From: Rhizobium favelukesii
Lineage (GTDB): Bacteria; Pseudomonadota; Alphaproteobacteria; Rhizobiales; Rhizobiaceae
Length of the DNA stretch: 64,000 nt
Assembly: GCF_000577275.2 (NCBI RefSeq)
Contig: NZ_HG916852.1
Location: forward strand, 933,001 to 997,000
Reading direction: 5' to 3'
A model generated the notes under the pieces. The model did not search any database. It saw only the letters and a program-made list of their open reading frames with translations, and had not been told where the DNA came from. Shown here piece after piece: positions 26,694-36,097 of this stretch. Every line of letters begins with the position of its first letter. The first letter of the stretch is position 1. Position numbers and translations under genes: made by a program.

Positions 26694-27851
26694 TCAAAGC
26701 AGCGACAACTGCACGCCGCTGCCATCAGGCGGAACGAAGAGGTCGTCGCGCAACGGCATGCTGCGCCGGGTCATGCCAAGCCGTTTCGTGGCCATCTCGA
26801 AACGACGCGCAATCTGCCAGGCATAGGGGCCAGCTCCCTTCATCCGCTTACCGAAATCTGCGTCATAATCCTTGCCGCCGCGCATCGAACGGACAAGCGA
26901 CATGACGTGCCGGTAACGGTCGGGGTAGTTTTGCAGCAGCCAGTCGCGAAACAGCGGCGATACTTCGAATGGCAGGCGCAGGATGACGTAACCCGCTTCC
27001 TTCGCGCCCGCGGCATGGGCGGAGTCGAGAATGCGCTCCAGTTCGTGATCGTTGAGCGCCGGAATGATGGGCGCTGCCATCACCGATGTCTGGACACCCG
27101 CATCGGAGAGTGCGCGGATAGCCTCCAGCCGACGCGTCGGCGTCGAGGCACGCGGCTCCATTGTCCGCGCGAGCTTGCGCTCGAGCGTCGTCACCGACAG
27201 CGAAACACGAACAAGGTTCCTCTCGGCCATCGCCGAGAGAATATCGAGATCGCGCAGGATCATTGCCGACTTCGTAACAACCGAGACCGGATGGTTGGCC
27301 TTCTCAAGCACCTCGAGAATCTGCCGCATGATGCGCCATTCCTTCTCGATCGGCTGGTAGGGATCGGTGTTGGTCCCGATCGCGATGACGCGCGGCTTGT
27401 AACCGGGCTTCGCCAACTCTCGCTCCAGAAGCTTGGCTGCATCCGGCTTGGCAAAGAGCTTGGCTTCGAAGTCTAGACCGGCGGAAAGGCCCATATAGGC
27501 ATGCGTCGGCCGCGCGAAGCAGTAGATGCAGCCATGCTCGCAGCCGCGATAAGGATTGATCGAGCGGTCGAAGGGAATGTCTGGCGATTCGTTGCGCGTG
27601 ATGGCCGTCCGCGGCTTTTCGATCTGCACCTCGGTCTTGAACGGCGGAAGATCCTCAAGGTTCTGCCAGCCATCGTCGAAAGTCTCACGGTGCAGAGGCT
27701 CGAAGCGACCACTCGGATTGAGTCCGGCCGCACGCCCGCGGCGACGGTCGACATCGATCCGCATACCGGCAGATACGATCATCGCATCGGCAATATCTGC
27801 CGTATTGGCAGGCGCAAATGCGGCCTGCCCGGCAAGGGACTGCTCGTTCAT
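26694..27851 (-). CDS. PA0069-family radical SAM protein (SplB-like)
   Basis: Radical S-adenosylmethionine enzyme of 385 residues with a 4Fe-4S site CEHGCIYC (CxxxCxxC, near residue 105) preceded by NPYRG, then the SAM-binding GTNTDPYQP and SVVTKS motifs of the SplB/PA0069 group. Spore photoproduct lyase, the best-known relative, repairs DNA photolesions; the substrate of PA0069-type proteins is unknown. Start 27851 (GGAG upstream) is preferred to 27884. A perfect LexA box lies 69 bp upstream and rnhB follows, so a DNA-damage role is a reasonable inference. Confidence 0.85.
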   Translation of the reverse strand: MNEQSLAGQAAFAPANTADIADAMIVSAGMRIDVDRRRGRAAGLNPSGRFEPLHRETFDDGWQNLEDLPPFKTEVQIEKPRTAITRNESPDIPFDRSINPYRGCEHGCIYCFARPTHAYMGLSAGLDFEAKLFAKPDAAKLLERELAKPGYKPRVIAIGTNTDPYQPIEKEWRIMRQILEVLEKANHPVSVVTKSAMILRDLDILSAMAERNLVRVSLSVTTLERKLARTMEPRASTPTRRLEAIRALSDAGVQTSVMAAPIIPALNDHELERILDSAHAAGAKEAGYVILRLPFEVSPLFRDWLLQNYPDRYRHVMSLVRSMRGGKDYDADFGKRMKGAGPYAWQIARRFEMATKRLGMTRRSMPLRDDLFVPPDGSGVQLSLL

Positions 27852-27919
27852 CGGATTCTCCGCTGGCGGAAGCTTTGCTTCCATCCGTTTTGATGATTAA
27901 ATTCCTATCGGCAAAAAGA

Positions 27920-27934
27920 GAACAATGCAAGAAC
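27920..27934. promoter_or_regulatory. LexA (SOS) box candidate
   Basis: GAAC-AATGCAA-GAAC, that is GTTC-N7-GTTC on the minus strand, a perfect match to the alphaproteobacterial LexA consensus. It is between the divergent radical-SAM (minus) and glycosyltransferase (plus) genes, 69 and 55 bp from their starts. Confidence 0.6.
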
Positions 27935-27988
27935 AAAATGAGGAAAGTGCCGCTGGCAAAATTTTGTGCGGCGCTCTATGAATAGGCA

Positions 27989-28507
27989 ATGTTGACTGTT
28001 GTACTTGAATGCCAGGATCAGGAGCCTGAGCTGGCGCAGACGTTATCGGTGTTGGTGGCAGGCGCAGTGGAGGGGCTCGTCAGTGACGTTGTGGTGCTTG
28101 ACCATGACTCGCGGGACGGGACGTCGAGGGTGGCTGATGCTGCCGGCTGCCGGTTTCATTCGCAATGGGATATCAAAGATATAGTGCGCTCGGCGCGAGG
28201 CGAGTGGCTTCTTTTCGTCGAGCCCGGTGCGCGTCCGCAGACCGGCTGGATCGACGAGATTGCCGAGTACATGGCGCTGAATAAGCTGCCTGCACGGTTC
28301 ACCGCTTCGCGCGGATATCGGCGTCCTTTTCTGCAGCGCATCCGCCGGGCGTCGTCGCCGCTGGAACTCGGGCTTCTCCTTCCCAAGAAACAGGCGATCG
28401 CCGCAGCACGAAGCGGAATGAGCCTCCTCGAATTCGCAAAAGGGCAGAAGCTGCGCAAGCTTTCCAGCGAACTCATTCCCTCTTGGGTTGCGCGCGCGGC
28501 GCGGTAG
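27989..28507 (+). CDS. Small family 2-like glycosyltransferase
   Basis: A 172-residue GT-A fold protein, about half the size of typical GT2 enzymes. N-terminal LTVVLECQDQEPELAQTLSVL and VVVLDHDSRDGTSRVA correspond to the nucleotide-sugar part, ARGEWLLFVEPGARP to the acidic metal region. There is no membrane segment. With the C-terminal part short, catalytic competence is uncertain; it may be a glycosyltransferase-like binding protein. ATG at 27989. It diverges from the radical-SAM gene across the LexA box. Confidence 0.65.
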   Translation: MLTVVLECQDQEPELAQTLSVLVAGAVEGLVSDVVVLDHDSRDGTSRVADAAGCRFHSQWDIKDIVRSARGEWLLFVEPGARPQTGWIDEIAEYMALNKLPARFTASRGYRRPFLQRIRRASSPLELGLLLPKKQAIAAARSGMSLLEFAKGQKLRKLSSELIPSWVARAAR

Positions 28508-28655
28508 CTGCGCGTGCTCTCTTCGACGCCCCCGCAAATGATGGCGCCCGATACAATTTTGCGCTATAATTCCCGCATGGCGCCGCCCGAGCGCCTCGCT
28601 TCGTGACGGTCGACCATGAATGCCGGCAGACGGCAGAACAGGTCAGCGGAAGTCT

Positions 28656-28685
28656 CCTCTTCTGCCGGTTTCCGGCAAAAGGAGG
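28656..28685 (+). promoter_or_regulatory. RNA hairpin covering a ribosome-binding site
   Basis: GCCGG/CCGGC with TTT loop, extended by TT-AA pairs and CCTC/GAGG, so that the GGAGG site (28681-28685) of the small exported protein is base-paired. One mismatch and one bulge. This would limit translation until melted. Confidence 0.4.
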
Positions 28686-28691
28686 TGCGTC

Positions 28692-29009
28692 ATGAAACGC
28701 AATATGATCCGCGGCCTGTTGTCGGCCGTCATATTGACGACATCGATGATCGCGCATCCGCATTCGGCAGCATCGCAGATGATGCGCAGTTGCGCAGGCC
28801 GATCCGAGATCGTCGATTTTCTCGACAAGAACTTTGCCGAGAGGCTGACGGCAGTTGGGTTGGTCAACCAGAACGCAATGCTTGAGATCTACGCCGCGCA
28901 GAGCGGCACGTGGACGCTGCTCATCACGGATGTTCGCGGCGTAAGCTGCATCCTGCTGTCCGGTGATAGCTGGGAGACAATGCCTGCACTACCCGGCATA
29001 GGGATATAG
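28692..29009 (+). CDS. Small exported protein, unknown function
   Basis: A 105-residue protein with a signal peptide (about residues 1-28, GLLSAVILTTSMIAHPHSAAS) and a compact mature part with two Cys (MRSCAGRSE and VSCILL) that could form a disulfide. Motif SEIVDFLDKNFAERLTAVGLV recurs in rhizobial hypothetical exported proteins as I remember them, without known function. ATG 28692 follows GGAGGTG at a good distance; a TATAAT-like element sits near 28565. The ribosome site lies in a hairpin. Confidence 0.65.
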   Translation: MKRNMIRGLLSAVILTTSMIAHPHSAASQMMRSCAGRSEIVDFLDKNFAERLTAVGLVNQNAMLEIYAAQSGTWTLLITDVRGVSCILLSGDSWETMPALPGIGI

Positions 29010-29044
29010 AACGGCGGCCTGTCTTCGTCTGCCGGGGCAGTCCG

Positions 29045-29596
29045 TTACTTGCCTGTCCCGCGCTTTAGATGCTCGTCGAGACGCGGCATGATCTCCACGA
29101 AATTGCAAGGCATGTGGCGGTAGTCGAGTTGGGATTTGAGGATGCCATCCCAGGCGTCCTTGCAGGCCCCGGGCGAGCCCGGCAGCGCGAAGATGAAAGT
29201 TGCGTTGGCAACGCCCGCCGTGGCGCGCGACTGGATCGTCGAGGTGCCGATCTTGTCGTAGGAGATACGGTGGAACACCTCCGAAAAGCCATCCATCCTC
29301 TTTTCGAAAAGCGGCTCCAGAGCTTCCGGCGTGACATCGCGGCCGGTAAAGCCGGTTCCCCCGGTGGTGATGACGACGTCGATATCATCGCGTTCGGTCC
29401 ATGCCTTCACACGCGAAGCTATCGCCTGTGGGTCATCAGGGACGATTCCCCGGTCGACCAAGCGGTGACCTGCCTCCTTGATCCTAGCGGCCAGCGTATC
29501 GCCGGAGCGGTCGTCGGCGAGCGTGCGGGTATCCGAGACCGTCAGCACGGCAATACCGACAGGAATGAAGGGACGCATTTCATCCAGCCCTGGCAT
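29045..29596 (-). CDS. moaB: Molybdenum cofactor biosynthesis protein MoaB
   Basis: MogA/MoaB-family enzyme, 183 residues, adenylating molybdopterin before molybdenum insertion. Family motifs: VLTVSDTRTLADDRSGD, TGGTGFTGRDVTPEAL and the FALPGSPGACKDAW substrate loop. The start overlaps the 3' end of ispE by 17 bp, giving translational coupling; ATG 29578 is an alternative without overlap. Confidence 0.92.
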   Translation of the reverse strand: MPGLDEMRPFIPVGIAVLTVSDTRTLADDRSGDTLAARIKEAGHRLVDRGIVPDDPQAIASRVKAWTERDDIDVVITTGGTGFTGRDVTPEALEPLFEKRMDGFSEVFHRISYDKIGTSTIQSRATAGVANATFIFALPGSPGACKDAWDGILKSQLDYRHMPCNFVEIMPRLDEHLKRGTGK

Positions 29597-30473
29597 CGTG
29601 TCCTCCAGCAGTCGTTTCCGTTGCTTCGAAATACCAGTCCTGCCGTTCGCTGTGAAGCGCGGCGGCCGCCGTCTCTGCCGCTACACGTGTATCAAAGATG
29701 CCGTAGCACGTGGCGCCGGAACCGGACATGCGAACGAGGGAGGCGCCCTGCTTCTTCAGCATCGCCGAGATCTCGGCAATTTCGGGCAGCAGGTCTCGAG
29801 CGACCGGCTCAAGGTCATTGCGCATCGAGCCTATCGTCTCGATCCAGGTGGAACGCAGCGTCATGTCGAGTGCCGGATTGGTCTTGCTCGTCAGCCTTCG
29901 GAAAACCTCGGGCGTCGATATGCCTTTCAACGGGTTCGCCAGCACCATGGCAAAGGCCGGCATGTCGTCGACAGGGATGATCTGCTCGCCAATGCCGCGC
30001 GCGATCAGTGGTCTGCTCGCCAGGCACATGGGCACGTCGGCCCCTAGCCGGAGGGCGACCGCCTCTATGGTCGCATTCGGAAGCGACACGTTCCAGAGCC
30101 GCGTCAGGCCGCGAAGCGTCGCTGCCGCATCGGCCGACCCACCGCCGATTCCGGACGCAATCGGCAGGTTCTTCTGGAGATCGATGCGAACCGCGGGAGC
30201 GATGCCGCTCTCGTGAGAGATCGCACTGCGCAGGAAATCCCGGGCCTTCAGGACAAGATTGTCGTGGCGGTCGTCGACGAGCGCTTCGGCAAAGCGTCCT
30301 GATATCACGAACTCGTCTCGCTCAGCCGGCGTAAATTCAAGCCGGTCGCCATGCCGGGTGAAGGTCACCAGCATATCGAGCAGGTGGTAGCCGTCGGATC
30401 TCTGGCCCGTCACATGCAGGGCCAGATTGATTTTTGCCGGAGCGTCCTCGATGACGGTCAGGTCATCGCCCAT
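29580..30473 (-). CDS. ispE: 4-(cytidine 5'-diphospho)-2-C-methyl-D-erythritol kinase
   Basis: GHMP kinase of the non-mevalonate isoprenoid pathway, about 297 residues. The N-terminal APAKINLALHV, YHLLDMLV, ATP-binding LPIASGIGGGSADAAATL and C-terminal ARMSGSGATCYGIF (read as VRMSGSGATC) motifs are present. ATG 30473 has GAGG with 5-nt spacing; ATG 30488 adds five residues. It lies between a TPR protein gene (22 bp upstream) and moaB. Its product route feeds the prenyl synthase encoded further upstream at 32455. Confidence 0.93.
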   Translation of the reverse strand: MGDDLTVIEDAPAKINLALHVTGQRSDGYHLLDMLVTFTRHGDRLEFTPAERDEFVISGRFAEALVDDRHDNLVLKARDFLRSAISHESGIAPAVRIDLQKNLPIASGIGGGSADAAATLRGLTRLWNVSLPNATIEAVALRLGADVPMCLASRPLIARGIGEQIIPVDDMPAFAMVLANPLKGISTPEVFRRLTSKTNPALDMTLRSTWIETIGSMRNDLEPVARDLLPEIAEISAMLKKQGASLVRMSGSGATCYGIFDTRVAAETAAAALHSERQDWYFEATETTAGGHDARAG

Positions 30474-30494
30474 ACTCGCCTCGGGCATCGCCTA

Positions 30495-32324
30495 TCAGGA
30501 CTTCTTGTCCGTGGGCTTCGGTTCGACCGGCGCCGGATCCGGCTGCTTCTTGTCAGCCGCCTTGGAGCTGTCCGTATCCTGCGGCAAGCCGTTGGCGATC
30601 TTTTCCTTGATCTTCGGGATCGCGGATGCCTCGGGTTCGGAGCCGAGCGCCCGGTTCCACTGGTAGACGGCTTCGAGCTTGCGGCCGACACGCCAGTAGG
30701 CATCACCCAGATGGTCGTTGATCGTCGCGTCGCCGGCCTTGATCTGTGCTGCTTTCTCCAATTCCTCGACCGCGTCGTCGAAGCGGTTCAGCCGGAAATA
30801 GGCCCAGCCAAGCGAGTCGATGATGTAGCCATCGTCCGGACGCAGATCGACCGCCTTCTTGATCATCGCCAGGCCCTCGTCGAGGTTCCGGTTCATGTCG
30901 ATCCAGGAGTAGCCGAGGTAGTTCAGAACCTGCGGCTGGTCGGGGTTGAGTTCCAGTGCCTTGCGGAAATTCGGCTCTGCCTGGTCCCATTTCTTCAGGC
31001 GTTCATAGGCGATGCCGCGCTGGAAGAAGACCGTCCATGCGCCCCTGCCCGGCAACGGGCCGAGGACTTCGACGGCCTTGTCGTAATTGTCGGCCATGGC
31101 GGCGTAGTCCTTCGCATCCGACAGCACGCTGCCATAGGCGAGGTAGCTGCGAACGTCCTTCGGATCAGAGGCGATCAGGCTCTGAAGGTGCTTGCGCGCC
31201 TCTTCCACCTTGCCGCCCTGCGCAAGGGCAAGGCCGAGCTGCAGCTCGGAGATGCGGCGCATCGGCGAGTTCTCCGGCACCTGCTTGTAGAGCGCGATCG
31301 CGCGGTCCATCTGCTCCTGCTTCTCGGCAATGCCGCCGAGCATGACGAGCGTATCGGCGCTATCCGGATCCAGCGTCTTGGCGGTCTGCAGGTAGAGCGA
31401 AACGATATCCTCGGCGCCGTCGCGGTTCAGCGCCCCGCCGATGGAGAAAAGTACGCCGGCAGCGCCCTGCTTTGCGGTCTGAATCTGCTGCTCCTGCTTC
31501 TCGCCCTTTTCGATGCTCTGGCGCAGCGCATTGAGCGGAGCGTAGTTCGGCAGCAGGTTGTCGCCGACGGAAATCGCGTCGAGCGCCTTCTGCTTGTTGC
31601 CCTGCGAGGCTTCCAGTCGGGCGAGAGCCATGACGGCGCGCATGAAGGTATCGGGAGCCGTCGCACCGCCGTCCTTGTCGAGTACGGCGTCGTTGAGGTT
31701 CTGGCGGGCGGCCCTTATGTCGCCGTTCACGATCGCGATCGCGCCGGCGTTGTAGGATTTGAAGATGCCGACCCAATCCGGCCCCTTCATCCTCTGAACC
31801 ATGGAGAGAGCTTCCTTGCCACGGCCGGCGCCGACGCGGGCCCAGGCGGCGAGCAGATCGTTCATCATTCGGTCGAGATCGTTCGGGCCGGTATATTTCA
31901 GAAGCGATTCAGCCGTCTTGTATTCGCCGCGTCGAATGGCATCCATGCTGCGCACGACCGTCGTGATGCGTTCGACCGTTGGATCGCCTTTCAGGTCGTT
32001 GGCATACTTCACGCCATCCTTGATGTCGCCGTTCAAAAGCAGCGAGATCATCAGGCGCTGGCGGATTTCCGGATTTCCCGGCTCGATCTGCAGCGCCTTC
32101 TTGTAGAGTTCAATCGCCGTCTCGTAGTCGTGATCGACATCGGCAGTCCGGGCGGCCAAAAATGCGCCGGAGAAGCTCGTGACGCTATCCGGATCGAAGA
32201 TCACCGTGGCGGCATCGTCCTTCTTGGCCGTCTCTTCGGCATTCACGCCGCCGAGCGCTGCCAGCGATAGGACCGCTGCCATGGCTGCGCTCGAAAGAAG
32301 ACGGATGGCAAGTTTTTGCCGCAT
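30495..32324 (-). CDS. Exported tetratricopeptide repeat protein
   Basis: A 609-residue protein with a signal peptide (about 1-29, LLSSAAMAAVLSLAALGGVNA) and at least ten TPR-like helix pairs; the clearest are near residues 60-95, 385-430 and 440-545 (AEPNFRKALELNPDQPQVLNYLGYSWID, DGYIIDSLGWAYFRLNRFDDAVEELEKA). The C-terminus is charged, Lys/Pro-rich. It probably scaffolds envelope complexes in the periplasm. It lies between the prenyl synthase gene and ispE; gap to ispE is small, so they may be one operon. Molecular partner unknown. Confidence 0.85.
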   Translation of the reverse strand: MRQKLAIRLLSSAAMAAVLSLAALGGVNAEETAKKDDAATVIFDPDSVTSFSGAFLAARTADVDHDYETAIELYKKALQIEPGNPEIRQRLMISLLLNGDIKDGVKYANDLKGDPTVERITTVVRSMDAIRRGEYKTAESLLKYTGPNDLDRMMNDLLAAWARVGAGRGKEALSMVQRMKGPDWVGIFKSYNAGAIAIVNGDIRAARQNLNDAVLDKDGGATAPDTFMRAVMALARLEASQGNKQKALDAISVGDNLLPNYAPLNALRQSIEKGEKQEQQIQTAKQGAAGVLFSIGGALNRDGAEDIVSLYLQTAKTLDPDSADTLVMLGGIAEKQEQMDRAIALYKQVPENSPMRRISELQLGLALAQGGKVEEARKHLQSLIASDPKDVRSYLAYGSVLSDAKDYAAMADNYDKAVEVLGPLPGRGAWTVFFQRGIAYERLKKWDQAEPNFRKALELNPDQPQVLNYLGYSWIDMNRNLDEGLAMIKKAVDLRPDDGYIIDSLGWAYFRLNRFDDAVEELEKAAQIKAGDATINDHLGDAYWRVGRKLEAVYQWNRALGSEPEASAIPKIKEKIANGLPQDTDSSKAADKKQPDPAPVEPKPTDKKS

Positions 32325-32454
32325 TAGAAAACCTCTCTTGTCGGGCAGCCGGCCTCGTCCGACTGCAAAATCAGTTGAAATGACTGACTCACAACAGGAT
32401 GGCTTTTTTGGAGCGGCCCTGCAATAAATTCAGCCCGCGATCAGTGACCGTCGA

Positions 32455-33471
32455 TTAATTGACGCGCTCGATGCAGAAGTCGATGACTTCCAGCAGGGCT
32501 GACTTCCATCCCGTTTCGGGAAGCGGCGCGAGCGCATCGCGTGCGATCGTGCCGTAGTGAACCGCCCGGGCAATGGTGTCGTTCAGCGTGCCATACTTGG
32601 TAATCAGGCCAAGCGCCTTTTCGAGATTCTGGTCGCTGCTCTCGCCGCCTTCAATGGCCTGTCGCCAAAAAGCGCGCTCTTCCTCGGTTCCGCGGCGATA
32701 GGCCAAGATGACCGGAAGCGTGATCTTGCCTTCCCGGAAGTCGTCGCCGACATTCTTGCCGAGATCGGCCGCCTTGCCGCCGTAGTCCAGCGCATCGTCG
32801 ACGAGCTGGAAAGCGAGACCAAGGTTCATGCCATAGGACTTCAGTGCGTTGCGGCCGGATTTGCCGGCATCGGCGACGATCGGGCCGACTTCGGCGGCTG
32901 CGGCAAACAACGCTGCCGTCTTCGCGCGGATGACGGCGAGGTAGTCGTCTTCTGTCGTTTCCATGTTCTTGGCGACGGAAAGCTGCAGCACTTCGCCTTC
33001 GGCGATCACGCAAGCCGCCGAGGAGAGCACGTCGAGCGCATCGAGCGAGCCGACATCGACCATCATGCGGAACGCCTGGCCGAGCAGGAAGTCACCGACA
33101 AGCACGCTCGCCTGGTTGCCCCAGATCATGCGGGCGGTGGATTTGCCGCGGCGAAGGTCGCTCTCATCGACGACGTCGTCATGCAGCAGCGTCGCCGTGT
33201 GCATGAACTCGACTGATGTCGCAAGCTTAATGTGGTTCTCGCCCTTGTAGCCGAATAGCGCAGCAGACGCCAAAGTCAGCATCGGACGAAGGCGCTTGCC
33301 GCCGGACGAGATGAGATGGTTGGCCACTTCGGGAATCATCTGGACGTCGGAACCGGCCTTGGAGAGGATAAGCTGGTTCACCCGTTGCATGTCCGCTTTG
33401 GTCAAATCGACCAGCGGCTTGACAGATGCCAGTTTGTTTTTGCTTTCTTCAAGCGGTATGACCACGCCCAA
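32455..33471 (-). CDS. Long-chain polyprenyl diphosphate synthase
   Basis: Trans-prenyltransferase of 338 residues making the ubiquinone side chain (decaprenyl in most rhizobia; chain length is not readable here). First Asp-rich motif LLHDDVVDESDLRRG near residue 95, second FQLVDDALDYGG near 230, both metal-binding; the residues before motif one are small (TATLLHDD), fitting a long product. ubiA at 58.6 kb would use its product. The gene diverges from the DUF2007 gene. Confidence 0.9.
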   Translation of the reverse strand: MGVVIPLEESKNKLASVKPLVDLTKADMQRVNQLILSKAGSDVQMIPEVANHLISSGGKRLRPMLTLASAALFGYKGENHIKLATSVEFMHTATLLHDDVVDESDLRRGKSTARMIWGNQASVLVGDFLLGQAFRMMVDVGSLDALDVLSSAACVIAEGEVLQLSVAKNMETTEDDYLAVIRAKTAALFAAAAEVGPIVADAGKSGRNALKSYGMNLGLAFQLVDDALDYGGKAADLGKNVGDDFREGKITLPVILAYRRGTEEERAFWRQAIEGGESSDQNLEKALGLITKYGTLNDTIARAVHYGTIARDALAPLPETGWKSALLEVIDFCIERVN

Positions 33472-33579
33472 CGACCCGGACTCCTGTTAAATTATTGAGT
33501 TCGACAATAGAAAGGGGCGATTGGCGCGGCAAGGGGTGAATTGTCGCGTCGCGCAAATTTGAAAGGGATTTTCCGGCAA

Positions 33580-33807
33580 ATGCATGAACTTATTCGCGCC
33601 AATGATCCCGTGTTGCTCTCCTACGCGGAGAGCCTGCTGAAGGATGCGGGGATCCACTGCTTCATTGCCGATCAAGGGATGAGCATTCTGGAAGGGTCGC
33701 TCGGCATGCTGCCGCGCCGGCTCCTCGTCGATGACGAACAAGCCGACCAGGCGCGGCGCATTCTCGTGGATGCCGGGCTCGGTGGCGAATTGCGCGCTCC
33801 GAAGTGA
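33580..33807 (+). CDS. DUF2007 domain-containing protein (putative signal-transducing protein)
   Basis: Seventy-five residues with the DUF2007 fold: LIRANDPVLLSYAESLLKDAGIHCFIAD followed by LPRRLLVDDEQADQARRIL. Start 33580 is chosen over 33541. It precedes a methyltransferase gene by 7 bp and is probably co-translated with it. Family members bind small ligands or act as signal proteins, but this is not shown here. Confidence 0.85.
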   Translation: MHELIRANDPVLLSYAESLLKDAGIHCFIADQGMSILEGSLGMLPRRLLVDDEQADQARRILVDAGLGGELRAPK

Positions 33808-33814
33808 GCCTGAG

Positions 33815-34591
33815 ATGACGGGAGATCTTGCCGAGACGATTGACGCCTTTCACCGGGGGCTGTTCCATGTGGTGCAGCCGAAGGGCAGGGGGCATCGCTC
33901 CGGCATGGATGCAATGCTGCTTGCTGCGCTCGTCGCCGACGACCGCCCGATCACGGTCGCGGATCTCGGTGCCGGCGCAGGCGCCGCCGGCTTGGCCGTC
34001 GCGTCACGGCTGCCGGCCGCCGAAGTCGTCCTCTTTGAGCGTTCCGGCCAGATGGCCGACTATGCGCGCCGCAGCATCCTCCTGCCTGAAAATGCGCATG
34101 TGGCGGGCCGCGTTTCGGTCGTCGAGGCGGATGTGACGCTAAGGGCGAAGGCGCGAAACGAGGCTGGTCTCCCCGACGAGAGTTTCCATCATGTGATCAT
34201 GAACCCGCCGTTCAACGATGCGGGCGATCGCCGGACGCCCGATGCCTTGAAGGCGGAGGCACATGCGATGACGGAGGGGCTGTTCGAAAGCTGGGTGCGG
34301 ACGGCCGGGGCGATCATGATCCCCGGCGGGCAATTGTCGCTCATCGCACGGCCAGAATCGATTGCCGAGATCATCGACGCTTGCGGACGCCGCTTCGGCG
34401 GCATCGAGGTGACCGCGATCCATCCGCGCGACGGCGAGAGCGCCGTGCGTATCCTGGTCACGGCGATCAAAGGATCGCGCGCGCGGCTTTCGCTGCGCGC
34501 GCCACTTATCATGCACGAGGAGGGAACGCATAAATTCTCCCCCTTCGTGGATGATCTCAACAATGGCCGGGCGGCCTACAGCAGGCGCTAG
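33815..34591 (+). CDS. tRNA1(Val) (adenine-N6)-methyltransferase-like protein
   Basis: Class I SAM methyltransferase of 258 residues. SAM motif [16 protein letters not shown] near residue 50 and amino-group catalytic motif NPPF near 130, as in the TrmN6/YfiC group that methylates A37 of tRNA-Val. N-terminal [21 protein letters not shown] is family-like. It overlaps the stop of convergent mntH in the shared CTAG (34588-34591). Exact target not proved. Confidence 0.82.
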   Translation: MTGDLAETIDAFHRGLFHVVQPKGRGHRSGMDAMLLAALVADDRPITVADLGAGAGAAGLAVASRLPAAEVVLFERSGQMADYARRSILLPENAHVAGRVSVVEADVTLRAKARNEAGLPDESFHHVIMNPPFNDAGDRRTPDALKAEAHAMTEGLFESWVRTAGAIMIPGGQLSLIARPESIAEIIDACGRRFGGIEVTAIHPRDGESAVRILVTAIKGSRARLSLRAPLIMHEEGTHKFSPFVDDLNNGRAAYSRR

Positions 34592-35928
34592 CCGACGACG
34601 AAGTCGAACAGCAGCTTGACATTGAGACCCGCAATCAGGACCGCGATCACGTAGGCAATCGCACTCAACCAGCGGGGGGCGACCAGCGCGCCCATCTTCG
34701 CCCTGCTTGCCGTAAACATCACGAGCGGGAAGACGGCGAAGGAAAGCTGTAGGCTGAGCACGACCTGCGTCAGGATCAGCAGTTCCGCCGTGCCCTTGTC
34801 GCCATACCAGATGGTGACGAAGGCGGCCGGAACGATGGCGATCGCACGAGTGATCAGGCGGCGAACCCACGGCTGAAGCCGGATCTTCAGGAAGCCTTCC
34901 ATGACGATCTGACCCGCAAGCGTTGCCGTAACCGTCGAATTCAGGCCGCAGCACAGGAGCGCGATGCCGAAGAGCGTTGGAGCGATTGCCAGTCCAAGCA
35001 GCGGTGCGAGCAACGAAGATGCCTCGCCCAGTTCCACGACATCCGTTTTGCCGTTCGCATGGAAGGCAGCAGCGGCCAGGATCAGGATCGATGCGTTGAT
35101 CAGGAGCGCGAAGCACAGCGCTACGGTCGAGTCGATCGTCGCGTAGGTCAGCGCCTGGCGCTTTTCCGGCACCGTGTGGCCATAGGCGCGGGTCTGGACG
35201 ATGCCGGAGTGCAGGTAGAGATTGTGCGGCATCACGGTGGCGCCGAGAATGCCGAGCGCGAGGTAGAGCATCTCGGGGTTGGAAACGATCTCGGTCGTCG
35301 GGAAGAAGCCCCGGATCACCGCACCCCATTCCGGGTCCGCCAGGAAGATCTGCACGCCGAAGCACACGGCGATGATGGCGAGCAGGGCGATGACAAAGGC
35401 TTCCACCCAGCGGAAGCCGATCTTCTGCAGATAGAGGATGAGGAACACATCGAGCGATGTGATGAGCACGCCGAGTTCGAGCGGGATGCCGAAGAGAAGG
35501 TTGAGGCCGATCGCCGTGCCGATCACTTCGGCGATGTCGGTCGCGATGATGGCGATTTCGGCAAAGGCCCACAGCGGAACGGAGACGTATTTCGGGTATG
35601 CGTCACGGCACGCCTGGGCAAGGTCGCGGCCGGAAGCGATCGCAAGGCGCGCACAGAGCGACTGCAGGACGATCGCCATCAGGTTGGACAGCAAGGCGAC
35701 GGTCAGCAGGGCATAGCCGAACTTCGAACCGCCGGCGAGCGAGGTCGCCCAGTTGCCGGGGTCCATATAGCCGACGGCCACCATGTAGCCGGGCCCGAGG
35801 AACGCGGCGATGCGGCGCCAGCGTGTGCCATGTGTATGCGTCTGGACGGACCGGTAGACATCGGAAAGCGATGCCTCTTCACGTTCGTGTCGCCAGCCGG
35901 CCTTCGCGTTCGGATTTACGATGTCCAT
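34588..35928 (-). CDS. mntH: Nramp-family Mn2+/divalent metal transporter
   Basis: Proton-coupled importer of Mn2+ (and Fe2+) in the inner membrane, about 446 residues with 11 helices. The metal-site motifs are intact: DPGNWATS in helix 1 and MPHNLYLHS in helix 6. ATG 35928 is chosen; 35949 adds seven residues. A Fur-family-like palindrome lies upstream. It is convergent with the methyltransferase gene, sharing CTAG for the two stops. Confidence 0.93.
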   Translation of the reverse strand: MDIVNPNAKAGWRHEREEASLSDVYRSVQTHTHGTRWRRIAAFLGPGYMVAVGYMDPGNWATSLAGGSKFGYALLTVALLSNLMAIVLQSLCARLAIASGRDLAQACRDAYPKYVSVPLWAFAEIAIIATDIAEVIGTAIGLNLLFGIPLELGVLITSLDVFLILYLQKIGFRWVEAFVIALLAIIAVCFGVQIFLADPEWGAVIRGFFPTTEIVSNPEMLYLALGILGATVMPHNLYLHSGIVQTRAYGHTVPEKRQALTYATIDSTVALCFALLINASILILAAAAFHANGKTDVVELGEASSLLAPLLGLAIAPTLFGIALLCCGLNSTVTATLAGQIVMEGFLKIRLQPWVRRLITRAIAIVPAAFVTIWYGDKGTAELLILTQVVLSLQLSFAVFPLVMFTASRAKMGALVAPRWLSAIAYVIAVLIAGLNVKLLFDFVVG

Positions 35929-35977
35929 GCAGTGTCCGCCTATTACCAATCCGACCAGTATGTCTAATTGGAATGAT

Positions 35978-35990
35978 AATGCAAGTCATT
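35978..35990. promoter_or_regulatory. Fur/Mur-like palindrome upstream of mntH
   Basis: AATG-CAAGT-CATT inside GATAATGCAAGTCATTCGCA, an AT-rich near-palindrome of Fur type, about 50 bp before mntH. Rhizobial mntH/sit genes are known to be controlled by Mur, a Fur relative, with Mn2+. MntR control cannot be excluded. Confidence 0.35.
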
Positions 35991-36097
35991 CGCAACAAGA
36001 TTTGTGAACGACAGATGTTTTCTGCTGCGACCATTGCGTTTGTCGCTCCGTTGCATACATGGAAGACGTTCGCTCACATCGTCGCAAAGGATGGAAA

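Noticed and set aside
30351..32270. Very long open frame antisense to the TPR gene
   Set aside because: A shadow produced by GC-biased third positions of the TPR gene; no domain, and the TPR frame has signal peptide and repeats.
34139..35572. Long Arg/Asp-rich open frame overlapping mntH
   Set aside because: Frame shadow of mntH; residue use unlike a folded protein.
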